Shown one piece after another: positions 21,319 through 28,199 of a stretch of 34,969 bases of DNA (position 1 is the first letter of the stretch; each line of letters opens with the position of its first letter). This DNA is from Rhabdochlamydiaceae bacterium. Its GTDB lineage: Bacteria; Chlamydiota; Chlamydiia; Chlamydiales; Rhabdochlamydiaceae. The stretch lies in assembly GCA_017994195.1 (NCBI GenBank), contig JAGOLG010000005.1, forward strand, positions 1 through 34,969, written 5' to 3'. Position numbers and translations under genes: made by a program. A model generated the notes under the pieces. The model was not told the DNA's origin. It did no database searches and saw only the letters and a program-made list of their open reading frames with translations.

Positions 21319-22503
21319 TTAGTCGAGAATTTTTGTAATTGTTCCCGCACCGATCGTACGTCCACCTTCGCGGATCGCAAATCTCATTCCTTCTTCCATT
21401 GCGATTGGCACAATGAGCTCCCCTTGGATCTCAACGCTATCGCCAGGCATAACCATCTCTGTACCTTCAGGAAGTGTAACAGTTCCGGTTACGTCTGTTG
21501 TTCTAAAGTAGAATTGAGGACGGTATCCATTGAAGAAGGGCTTATGACGTCCACCTTCATCTTTTGTCAGAACGTAAACAGCGCCTTTAAATTTCTTATG
21601 AGGCTTTGTAGTTCCTGGAGCCACGAGGACCATTCCACGCTCAACGTCTTCTTTTTCAACACCGCGGAGAAGAACTCCAACGTTCTCACCAGCACGGCCT
21701 TCGTCGAGAATCTTGTTGAACATTTCAATTCCGGTTACAACAACTTCTTTTGTATCACGGAGTCCGACGAGCTGAAGTTTATCGTTAACTTTAACAATCC
21801 CACGTTCAACACGGCCTGTTGCAACAGTTCCACGACCAGAGATCGAGAACACGTCTTCGATAGGCATTAGGAAAGGTTTATCAGTTTCACGTATAGGAGT
21901 TGGGATTTTTTCATCCACTGCATCCATTAGTTTCATGATGCTATCAACGTATTGTGGATCTCCTTCGAGAGCTTTTAAAGCAGAACCGCGGATGATTGGG
22001 ACATCTTTGTAGCCTTTAGACTCAAGGAGCTCAACGAGTTCCATTTCAACGAGGTCAACGAGTTCTTCGTCGCCCTTGCCGATCATGTCCATCTTATTGA
22101 GGAACACGACAATCGCAGGAACGCCCACTTGGCGTGCGAGGAGAACGTGTTCTTTTGTTTGAGGCATCGCTCCGTCTGTTGCAGCAACGACGAGAATCGC
22201 TCCGTCCATCTGAGCCGCACCAGTGATCATGTTCTTCACATAGTCAGCGTGGCCTGGGCAGTCAACGTGCGCATAGTGTCTTTTATCTGTTTCGTATTCA
22301 ACGTGAGTTGCGTTAATCGTAATACCACGCGCTTTTTCTTCAGGGGTATTGTCGATCGAAGCGTAGTCACGGAATTTTGCTTTTCCTTTTTCTGCAAGCA
22401 CTTTAGTGATCGCAGCTGTCAGAGAGGTTTTACCATGGTCAACGTGACCAATTGTACCGATATTGACGTGCGGCTTACTTCTTTGAAATGTTTCCTTTGC
22501 CAT
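21319..22503 (-). CDS. tuf: Elongation factor Tu
   Basis: The 394-residue GTPase that delivers aminoacyl-tRNA to the ribosome. G1 motif GHVDHGKT is at 19-26, DCPGH is near 81, NKMD near 136-139 and SALKALEGD near 174. All three domains are present. The position after the P-loop Lys-Thr is Ser27 where Thr is more usual, a mild change. GGAG lies 7 nt before the ATG. It is flanked by tRNA-Thr upstream and tRNA-Trp downstream, the chlamydial order. The sequence is strongly chlamydial in character. Confidence 0.99.
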   Translation of the reverse strand: MAKETFQRSKPHVNIGTIGHVDHGKTSLTAAITKVLAEKGKAKFRDYASIDNTPEEKARGITINATHVEYETDKRHYAHVDCPGHADYVKNMITGAAQMDGAILVVAATDGAMPQTKEHVLLARQVGVPAIVVFLNKMDMIGKGDEELVDLVEMELVELLESKGYKDVPIIRGSALKALEGDPQYVDSIMKLMDAVDEKIPTPIRETDKPFLMPIEDVFSISGRGTVATGRVERGIVKVNDKLQLVGLRDTKEVVVTGIEMFNKILDEGRAGENVGVLLRGVEKEDVERGMVLVAPGTTKPHKKFKGAVYVLTKDEGGRHKPFFNGYRPQFYFRTTDVTGTVTLPEGTEMVMPGDSVEIQGELIVPIAMEEGMRFAIREGGRTIGAGTITKILD

Positions 22504-22530
22504 TGAATTTCTCCATTTAATATCTTTATT

Positions 22531-22602
22531 TGCCCAAGATAGGAATCGAACCTACGGCCACTTGCTTACCATGCAAGTGCTCTACCACTGAGCTACCTGG
22601 GC
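22531..22602 (-). tRNA. tRNA-Thr (anticodon GGT)
   Basis: The minus strand forms a 72-nt cloverleaf. Acceptor arm GCCCAGG pairs with CTTGGGC, the anticodon stem is CTTGC/GCAAG with loop ATGGTAA, and the T arm is CGTAG/CTATC with loop GTTCGATT-type sequence. Discriminator A; CCA not encoded. It lies 27 nt upstream of tuf and is probably processed from the same transcript. Confidence 0.97.
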
Positions 22603-22645
22603 TCACTTATTTCACACAGGTAAAGCTCATTTATGCCTGAGCTAT

Positions 22646-22675
22646 GGGGACAGCTTTTCACGAAAAGCGGACCCC
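22646..22675 (-). other. Leader hairpin upstream of tRNA-Thr
   Basis: GGGG...CCCC and GCTTTT...AAAAGC pair around a CACG loop, with one internal loop of unpaired bases. It would lie in the 5' leader of the tRNA-Thr transcript. A smaller stem (AGCTC 22624-22628 with GAGCT 22639-22643) lies between it and the tRNA. Confidence 0.4.
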
Positions 22676-22697
22676 TAGGCTTTCATTAAAGGCACTA

Positions 22698-22726
22698 AGG
22701 ATACTTCGCAAAGTAAATAAGTTCAA
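22698..22726 (-). promoter_or_regulatory. Candidate promoter for tRNA-Thr-tuf-tRNA-Trp-secE operon
   Basis: On the minus strand TTGAAC (22721-22726) and TATCCT (22698-22703) are 17 bp apart, each with 4-5 of 6 consensus matches. The predicted start near 22691 gives a leader of about 90 nt before the tRNA, holding the hairpin at 22646-22675. Confidence 0.5.
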
Positions 22727-22744
22727 GGGTTAAAAAATAAAAAA

Positions 22745-22963
22745 TTATTTTTGTCGATAGATAATACGGGCTTTTGTCAAATCATAAGGTGACATTTCTA
22801 CAGTCACCACATCGCCGACTAGAACCCGAATATTTCGCATTCTCATTTTTCCACAAAGATGGGCAATGACTTTCATTCCATTTTGCAGGTTCACTCGAAA
22901 ATGCATATTTGGGAGGAGTTCCTCCACTGTTCCGTCAATCTTGATCGTATCTTCTTTAGGCAT
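22745..22963 (-). CDS. infA: Translation initiation factor IF-1
   Basis: The 72-residue OB-fold protein that binds the ribosomal A site during initiation. The motifs [17 protein letters not shown] and [10 protein letters not shown] are typical. I chose the ATG at 22963 (MPKEDTIK), which gives the standard length, with AGAG 4 nt upstream. A TTG start at 22993 would add ten residues. Oddly, a perfect AGGAGG (22995-23000) lies about 30 nt upstream of the ATG and only 1 nt before that TTG, too near for use. The gene diverges from sufE. Confidence 0.95.
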   Translation of the reverse strand: MPKEDTIKIDGTVEELLPNMHFRVNLQNGMKVIAHLCGKMRMRNIRVLVGDVVTVEMSPYDLTKARIIYRQK

Positions 22964-23040
22964 AACTCTCTGATAAAGTGCAAATCTTATCAAACCTCCT
23001 ATTAATCTAAAAGAGCCTTTTCATTATAATGGGAGCCCTC

Positions 23041-23463
23041 ATGGCAGATGCGCAGAAACAACTTATAGAGATTTTTTCTAATTTTTCATCACCCGATGAA
23101 AAATACGAAAAAATAATTGAATTGGGAAAAGCTCTTCCACCGCTCTCGTACGGCGCGCGCATCGAAAAAAATCTTGTCCAAGGGTGTCAAAGCATTCTTT
23201 ACCTTGAAACCACCTATAAAGAAGGTTTGATCTATTTTAATGCCGATTCAGAAGCCCTGATCTCAAAGGGCCTCGCAGCCCTCCTTATATATGTCTACTC
23301 CGGCACTACCCCGGAAGCGCTCTTTAAAGAACCCCCTTATTTCTTGAAAGAAATAGGACTCCACCAAGCCCTCTCGCCTGCCAGATCAAACGGCCTAAAC
23401 AGCCTTTATCGAAAAATGCAGCAAGAAGCTCTTAAAATAATCAGTGATAGAGACACTGAATGA
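23041..23463 (+). CDS. sufE: SufE-family sulfur acceptor protein
   Basis: SufE takes persulfide sulfur from the cysteine desulfurase SufS and passes it on for Fe-S cluster assembly. The 140-residue protein has the active cysteine C49 in LVQGCQS, followed by the family pattern EALISKGLAALL and LSPARSNGLNSL. The ATG at 23041 is preceded by GGGAG at 5 nt; an ATG at 23029 would add four residues. No other suf gene is nearby. The 3' end overlaps the convergent HEAT-repeat gene by 23 nt. Confidence 0.93.
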   Translation: MADAQKQLIEIFSNFSSPDEKYEKIIELGKALPPLSYGARIEKNLVQGCQSILYLETTYKEGLIYFNADSEALISKGLAALLIYVYSGTTPEALFKEPPYFLKEIGLHQALSPARSNGLNSLYRKMQQEALKIISDRDTE

Positions 23464-25141
23464 TCGCAGACGCTGCAATCACTCTTAAAAGTTGAAAAGG
23501 CTCCCCTAAAATATCGACTAAAAACGGAATCGACTCCTGTGTTCCGACATGACCGATTGCCTCTAGAATTTGAATCTTTGTTTCACGATTCATATGCGGA
23601 TAAACTTCTTGAAGGATTTTGATTGCTGAAGGATCGTTTCCATAGAGCGCCAGCATAAGCGCTGCTTGCAAACGGATATGAGGATCGCTTTCTTTTAAAA
23701 GCTCGCGAATCACAGTCAGAGACTCACCATCCCCTTCTTGAAGAAGCACCGCGATCGCCGCACCCGTGACACCAAGCGTCTCTTTTTTGAGATATTCTTT
23801 AACTGTTTCTTGAGCTTTTGGATACTTCAAAATACACAGCAGGTTAAGTAAATCAAGACGCGTTAGCTGATCGACCATGGTGGGATAATTTTGGATATGC
23901 TCGACATGACGCTCCATATTCGGCACAATCATTTGCACAGAAGTCGAGTCGTCCCACATGAGAGGGCCTGTTTCAGGATCACGAAAAAAATCATCAATGA
24001 TTTGGCTGGCTTTTTCAACAAGAATTCTCTGCCCGACAAGGCCGAGCGCAATATTGGCTTTGACAAAAGGATCTTCATGAGCAGTCAGCTGCTCTTGCAT
24101 CATCGGAAGTGCTAGCGCCCCGCAACGCGGCAGGATCGAGGCCGCCATCCATCTCCAACGCGGATGGATGTCCTTTAGCCATTTTTTAAGCGATTCCACC
24201 CCTCCAGCACTGCCCTGACGGCATGCCACCCACGCCGCCGTAATCGAAACCTGGGGGTAACTATCTTCCATGAGCTTTGCTAAAATCTCCTGGCTGATTT
24301 TGACGTTCATCAGTCCCAGTGTCTTTAGCGCGTAAGTTCTGACATCGGGCGATGAATCTCCCAACAGTTTATTCAGCTTCGGCGCATCTAAATGGAGATC
24401 GAAATAACCGATCAGCTCGCATGCCAGCTGCCGAAGCCCTGCGCGCCGGCTTACTAAAAGATGATCCAAGTCTTTTGTCCGGACGCCATCGTACATTTGG
24501 ACTAATGCCAAAATTGCCTTGACCTTTTCTTCTGCAATCGTTTTAGGATGCCCTACAATTTTCACAAGCTGCGGTTTTAAAGAAGTGATCCGCAGCTGTC
24601 CAATGGCTTCAATCACCTCTTGACGTACAAACCAAACTTTTTCCTCTTCAATTAAGCGAGCCAGCTCTTCTTGCAGCACACCATCTCCTAGATGGGCAGC
24701 AAACCGTACCCCAAAAAGACGAAGGATGGCATTAGAGCTTCGTAGCGCAGCAACAAGCATCGGAACTGCGCGCACATCCCGTGTAATGGAAGCGCCGATC
24801 AAAGAAGAAAGATGAATATGGGTTTGAGGAGAAAGCTCGCCTTTTTTAAGCACGCTCCAAGCTAAAATCTCCAGCGCATGGCGATCTTTTTGAAATTCTT
24901 CCCTCTTTACATTCCACTCGCGAAAAACCGCCGTTTCATCCCCTTTTTCAGAAAGGGCTTGAATATATGCCAGACGAATTGCCGATGATTCAGGAAACTC
25001 TTCCAACAGCGTTTTTCCCACATCAACAGCAGCTCTTGCATCATGTATTTTTAAATGAGCATAAATCTGACGCGCCGCCTCTTCTTCAGATGCAGCTAAT
25101 GATCCCATCAAAAATAACGAAGCCGTTAAAAACCTTCTCAT
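23441..25141 (-). CDS. Exported HEAT-repeat protein
   Basis: A 566-residue protein with a signal peptide (MRRFLTASLFLMGSLAAS), then helical repeats along nearly the whole length. The typical HEAT unit (leucine-rich helix, proline or aspartate turn, arginine, alanine/leucine helix) can be seen many times, for example near SSPDVRTYALKTLGLM, SYPQVSITAAWVACRQG, SDPHIRLQAALMLALYG and the C-terminal LLRVIAASAII. Such solenoids are protein-binding scaffolds; the partner is unknown. Location is probably periplasmic or envelope. It shares a 4-nt ATGA overlap with the upstream HIT gene and is the last gene of that operon. Confidence 0.88.
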   Translation of the reverse strand: MRRFLTASLFLMGSLAASEEEAARQIYAHLKIHDARAAVDVGKTLLEEFPESSAIRLAYIQALSEKGDETAVFREWNVKREEFQKDRHALEILAWSVLKKGELSPQTHIHLSSLIGASITRDVRAVPMLVAALRSSNAILRLFGVRFAAHLGDGVLQEELARLIEEEKVWFVRQEVIEAIGQLRITSLKPQLVKIVGHPKTIAEEKVKAILALVQMYDGVRTKDLDHLLVSRRAGLRQLACELIGYFDLHLDAPKLNKLLGDSSPDVRTYALKTLGLMNVKISQEILAKLMEDSYPQVSITAAWVACRQGSAGGVESLKKWLKDIHPRWRWMAASILPRCGALALPMMQEQLTAHEDPFVKANIALGLVGQRILVEKASQIIDDFFRDPETGPLMWDDSTSVQMIVPNMERHVEHIQNYPTMVDQLTRLDLLNLLCILKYPKAQETVKEYLKKETLGVTGAAIAVLLQEGDGESLTVIRELLKESDPHIRLQAALMLALYGNDPSAIKILQEVYPHMNRETKIQILEAIGHVGTQESIPFLVDILGEPFQLLRVIAASAIIQCLYH

Positions 25142-25470
25142 GCCAGATGTGTTAGCCTGCGCCCTCCGATCAAGTGGAAATGGAGATGAAAAATCACCTG
25201 TCCGCCCTCTTCTCCATTATTTGTCACAAGTCGGTATCCATCCGCAACCTCAAACTGCTCTGCCATCTGCTGAGCCACCTGCACCATCTCAGAAATAAGC
25301 CCTAAATCCTCCGGCCCTACTGCCTGCAAATTAGGGATCGCCTTTTTAGGCATGATCAAAAGATGCACAGGAGCCACCGGATATTTGTCTTTGATCACAA
25401 GTATTCGCTCATTTTCAAAAACCTTCTCCGCCGGCAGTTTTCCCTCAATAATTTGCCAAAAAATTGTCAT
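25138..25470 (-). CDS. HIT-family nucleotide-binding hydrolase
   Basis: A 110-residue protein of the HINT branch (purine nucleoside phosphoramidase or related dinucleotide hydrolase). The nucleotide-binding and catalytic histidine triad is H95, H97, H99 (FHLHFHLIGG), with the early PVAPVHLLIMPKK strand typical of HINT. The start at 25470 forms an ATGA overlap with the stop of the upstream MYG1-like gene and has GGAGAGG 8 nt before it. A longer in-frame start at 25518 lies inside that gene and is unlikely. The product may help dispose of nucleotides or AMP conjugates; this is family knowledge, not shown here. Confidence 0.93.
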   Translation of the reverse strand: MTIFWQIIEGKLPAEKVFENERILVIKDKYPVAPVHLLIMPKKAIPNLQAVGPEDLGLISEMVQVAQQMAEQFEVADGYRLVTNNGEEGGQVIFHLHFHLIGGRRLTHLA

Positions 25471-26327
25471 CCAATCACCCTCTCCAAAGCTTTCATTGCA
25501 TCTTCTTTTGTTTCCCAAACCGAAATAAAGCGCCCCTTATGGCAAAATATTGCGCCCTCAATTCCTGAAGCTTTTTTCAGCTGCTCATCCATCAGCCCCG
25601 CCCATTTCTCAGGCAAAGGGACTCGAACCTTCATTCGCTCGCGGATCGACGGAGGAATACCCCTAAGCTTCCAATGAGACCCCGACGGCATGATCACAAA
25701 TTGGGCAGGATGCCGCTCCCCGCCCATTTCAAAAAAGACATCCATCCAAGGCATCGCACGGTCAAAAACTAATGCCACATCCTGCTTTGACATCGCAGAT
25801 TCCACAACCTCGCGGCACGCTTCAACATATTTATACCGCTCGAGTAGCCTTCTCAAATGCCCCGCAGCAAAATCAACCGCCTCATCAAACGCTTGCCGCA
25901 TCACCTCTACCGGCGCATCGTAAACCGGCGGCACAAAATTAGCGATCACCTGAGAAAATGTGCAAACACCCACTTCCAGCACCACCCGTCCATTGTCATG
26001 TGCATCGACCCCTAAAATCAGCGACTCATTGTAAAATTCAAATATTTTCTTGTCGATGACGCCTTGATCATATAAGTACCGCAGCACCATTCCTGCGCTG
26101 CTTAGCTCTCCATTGTAATCGACCTGGTGATGATCAAATCGCTTCCTTGCAGGATCATAAATGCTTCCCACATCGCAGACGTATTCACACTGATCCAAAA
26201 CGCTCAGCTCCCGCGAACGAATAATTTTATTCCGATCAATCCGGTTGAAGACAAGTAGAAGCGCAGCAGCCGTTACTTCATCTGCGTGAAAAGAGCCGTC
26301 GTGTGTGCCTAGTGACCTTGCTTGCAT
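25467..26327 (-). CDS. MYG1/UPF0160-family metal-dependent exonuclease-like protein
   Basis: A 286-residue protein with the family signature: GTHDGSFHADE at 7-17, D52 in CDVGS, and the D65-H66-H67 motif in FDHHQ, together forming the expected metal site of this DHH-like family. The eukaryotic member MYG1 is reported to be a 3'-5' RNA exonuclease; chlamydiae have a homologue annotated as a metal-dependent hydrolase. A promoter-like element stands immediately upstream. It heads an operon with the HIT and HEAT-repeat genes, joined by ATGA overlaps. The substrate of the bacterial enzyme is not known to me. Confidence 0.9.
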   Translation of the reverse strand: MQARSLGTHDGSFHADEVTAAALLLVFNRIDRNKIIRSRELSVLDQCEYVCDVGSIYDPARKRFDHHQVDYNGELSSAGMVLRYLYDQGVIDKKIFEFYNESLILGVDAHDNGRVVLEVGVCTFSQVIANFVPPVYDAPVEVMRQAFDEAVDFAAGHLRRLLERYKYVEACREVVESAMSKQDVALVFDRAMPWMDVFFEMGGERHPAQFVIMPSGSHWKLRGIPPSIRERMKVRVPLPEKWAGLMDEQLKKASGIEGAIFCHKGRFISVWETKEDAMKALERVIG

Positions 26328-26335
26328 AAATTTCC

Positions 26336-26363
26336 ATTATATAACGGAAGCGAGATAAATCAA
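26336..26363 (-). promoter_or_regulatory. Candidate promoter of the MYG1-HIT-HEAT operon, almost leaderless
   Basis: On the minus strand TTGATT (26358-26363) and a perfect TATAAT (26336-26341) are 16 bp apart. The predicted transcription start (near 26329) is only 2-3 nt from the ATG at 26327, so the mRNA may be almost leaderless. Confidence 0.5.
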
Positions 26364-26389
26364 AATGAGCTGTGAATTTTAGAAAAAGC

Positions 26390-26965
26390 CTAAGCTTGAA
26401 AGGGCTGCTTCCAATTTTCGATCACGGCATCAAAGTAGTTTTTATGTTGCTTTGCCTCTGTAGCAAAAAGATTCAGATTTTTAATAAAATCCGAGGCTGC
26501 ACCTTTCATAACAACTGTATTCCAATGACCTTGATGCAGAAAAAGATATTTGGCAGAAACGTCCATACATTTTTTTCGAATAGTGTCAGAGACAGTCCCA
26601 TCAAAGTCTAATTCAGTAGCGCTTACACTTGAAGGGCAAATCATCAAAACTCTCTTCCCTGTAAAATCGGCTGTCTTGGCTTGAATTTGACTCATCACTT
26701 CGATTTTTGAGTTCAAAATTCTCATACTTTCAAGAAATTGTTCAGCCGTTTTTAAGTCTTGATCAGAGTCTCTGACAAGCACAACCTCAAATACAGGAAA
26801 CAGACGATTTAATAAGTGAACTCTTAATGGAGGACAAATTGCTGCAAATAACCCCATCACAAAAAAACTAATCCGCTTGATAATTTCAAGCGATGCAGAA
26901 GGTTTAGAGACAGGTCGAAAGGTATTCATGTATGTTAAGGGATCAAAGGGGGCTGCTGCTTCCAT
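26390..26965 (-). CDS. Rossmann-like membrane protein, paralogue 3 of a tandem trio
   Basis: A 191-residue protein of no family I recognise. A hydrophobic segment lies near the N-terminus (about 31-45, RISFFVMGLFAAICP). After it comes a core shared with the two upstream genes: FEVVLV, a helix with AEQFL, a second strand, GKRVLMICP, an EL motif and a cysteine-containing helix. This looks like an alternating beta-alpha Rossmann-type fold. Unlike its neighbours it lacks the C-terminal membrane segment and the tail ending SQSWLKLN, so the membrane anchor has moved to the other end. AGGAG stands 5 nt before the ATG, in DNA duplicated upstream of its sister gene. It is the last gene of the trio. 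Confidence 0.75.
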   Translation of the reverse strand: MEAAAPFDPLTYMNTFRPVSKPSASLEIIKRISFFVMGLFAAICPPLRVHLLNRLFPVFEVVLVRDSDQDLKTAEQFLESMRILNSKIEVMSQIQAKTADFTGKRVLMICPSSVSATELDFDGTVSDTIRKKCMDVSAKYLFLHQGHWNTVVMKGAASDFIKNLNLFATEAKQHKNYFDAVIENWKQPFQA

Positions 26966-27057
26966 ACCTACTCCTAATTTAGTTTAAGCCACGATTGAGA
27001 AGAAAACAAATTGCTAAAATACCCACGCTTAGATGCAAAAATCCCAGCAATGATAGC
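26963..27057 (-). repeat. Direct repeat copy 1 (paralogue tail plus next gene's ribosome-binding site)
   Basis: 95 nt that align without gaps to 27478-27572, with 6 differences by eye; the first 68 nt have only 2. The unit covers the end of the membrane segment, the tail, the stop codon, the 8-nt spacer with AGGAG and the ATG of the next gene. Confidence 0.9.
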
Positions 27058-27480
27058 AACTGCTGCTATAACACACATCGGTCTAACAAGCGTCGTGAAT
27101 GAAGTAGTTATTTTTGCCCATTTTTGGAACGCATCATCTACACCATATAAGCAACCTTTAAACTTTTTATCATTCCTACTGTGTTGGTCAGTTTGAGGCT
27201 TTACATACAAAAGAAAAACAGCGCCCGCTTTATCACATTTATCCTTCAGGCGACTATGCGGTGTTATTGCAAGCTCATAGGCCGAACCACCCGGAGTGTA
27301 GATCGAAAGAACTCTTTTTCCTCTAAGCTGCTCTCTATTTGAATCATTAAATGAAATTGATTTGATTTGAACGTTTCGGATTCCATTCTGACTAAGAAAA
27401 GTCCTTGCTGTAATTCCGTCTTCTTTTTCATTATTCGTAACGAGCACAACATCAAACGGCGACCATAACGCTCTAAGCAT
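26974..27480 (-). CDS. Rossmann-like tail-anchored protein, paralogue 2 of a tandem trio
   Basis: A 168-residue unrecognised protein. N-terminal core: FDVVLV, a TARTFL helix with GI.NV, GKRVLSIY, an EL motif and FLLYV. It ends in one membrane segment (about 131-150, VIAAVAIIAGIFA) and the tail KRGYFSNLFSSQSWLKLN, which is identical to that of the gene upstream. I chose the ATG at 27480, with AGGAG 5 nt before it; the GTG at 27486 touches that AGGAG. Topology suggests a tail anchor with the core in the cytosol. Function unknown; an interaction or signalling role is only a guess. Confidence 0.75.
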   Translation of the reverse strand: MLRALWSPFDVVLVTNNEKEDGITARTFLSQNGIRNVQIKSISFNDSNREQLRGKRVLSIYTPGGSAYELAITPHSRLKDKCDKAGAVFLLYVKPQTDQHSRNDKKFKGCLYGVDDAFQKWAKITTSFTTLVRPMCVIAAVAIIAGIFASKRGYFSNLFSSQSWLKLN

Positions 27481-27572
27481 ACCCACTCCTAATTTAGTTT
27501 AAGCCATGATTGAGAAGAAAACAAATTGCTAAAATACCCACGCTTTGCAGCAAAAATCCCAGCAATAATAGC
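27478..27572 (-). repeat. Direct repeat copy 2 (paralogue tail plus next gene's ribosome-binding site)
   Basis: Partner of 26963-27057 at a distance of 515 nt. It joins paralogues 1 and 2 exactly as copy 1 joins paralogues 2 and 3. Confidence 0.9.
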
Positions 27573-28070
27573 CATTACTGCAAAGACGCCCACCGGGTTA
27601 AACACCCTCCAGAACAAAGGGGTTGTTGCTACACCTTTATCGATATTCAGTTCTTCAATGGTACAACGTCGTCTCCATGCTTCAAACACTGCATCATACG
27701 AAGGATCGTTGACATAGAGATACTTACCGATTTCTGCACTCGTTGCACATTCAGTCGCTATTCTATTGTGATCACTAGCTGCATTATAGCAAAGAAAATG
27801 ACCCTTACCTTGTTTGCAAGATGCATTTACATGCCCTATCATGCTCGAGAAAAGCTCAAGGTTTCTGCTGTTCTTATGATCGGTAAGCATCACTAAAACT
27901 CTTTTGTTCGTCCAATCAATCCCTGCGACCTTTAAAGCGTAGTTTGTTGTGATTACGATATTTGTAATTCCCTTGCTTTTGAGAAAATCCTCAGCTTCCT
28001 GGGCTTCTTTGATCCCCTTATTGAAGTTCAAAAGTAAAACCTCAAACCGCTCCCCAACTGCGTTAATCAC
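27489..28070 (-). CDS. Rossmann-like tail-anchored protein, paralogue 1 of a tandem trio
   Basis: A 193-residue unrecognised protein that starts at GTG with GAGAGG 5 nt upstream. The core has FEVLLLNF, an AEDFL helix with GITNIVI, NKRVLVML, an EL motif, a cysteine helix and HFLCYN, in the same order as in the two downstream genes. The C-terminal membrane segment (about 158-175) and tail are the same as in the next gene. Core identity between the paralogues is low, whereas the tail is identical, an uneven pattern. It heads the trio and diverges from the gene at 28200. Confidence 0.75.
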   Translation of the reverse strand: MINAVGERFEVLLLNFNKGIKEAQEAEDFLKSKGITNIVITTNYALKVAGIDWTNKRVLVMLTDHKNSRNLELFSSMIGHVNASCKQGKGHFLCYNAASDHNRIATECATSAEIGKYLYVNDPSYDAVFEAWRRRCTIEELNIDKGVATTPLFWRVFNPVGVFAVMAIIAGIFAAKRGYFSNLFSSQSWLKLN

Positions 28071-28163
28071 ACTAACCTCTCATTTAGTGCCATCCTTTTT
28101 ACCACATCTAATTTTTTAATTCCATTTCCCTCTAACTACATATGAAACATTTTAATCGAACGT

Positions 28164-28193
28164 TTGACAACTTGTCTTAGAACGCATTACGAT
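28164..28193 (+). promoter_or_regulatory. Candidate promoter of the 28200 gene, leaderless
   Basis: A perfect TTGACA (28164-28169) lies 18 bp before TACGAT (28188-28193). The predicted transcription start is at or next to the A of the ATG at 28200, and no Shine-Dalgarno sequence precedes that ATG, so the mRNA may be leaderless. Confidence 0.45.
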
Positions 28194-28199
28194 GCGGCC

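Noticed and set aside
22964-22993. Longer IF-1 starting at TTG
   Set aside because: The perfect AGGAGG is only 1 nt from that codon, and the added ten residues do not match IF-1; the ATG at 22963 gives the normal 72 residues.
23025-23030. TATAAT just before sufE as its promoter
   Set aside because: It overlaps one candidate start codon and lies too near the other, and there is no -35 box at the right distance; it is also a palindrome that occurs easily in AT-rich DNA.
26963-27572. Paired repeats as insertion-sequence ends or a CRISPR array
   Set aside because: There are only two copies, in direct orientation, and they coincide exactly with gene ends and starts; no transposase lies between them.
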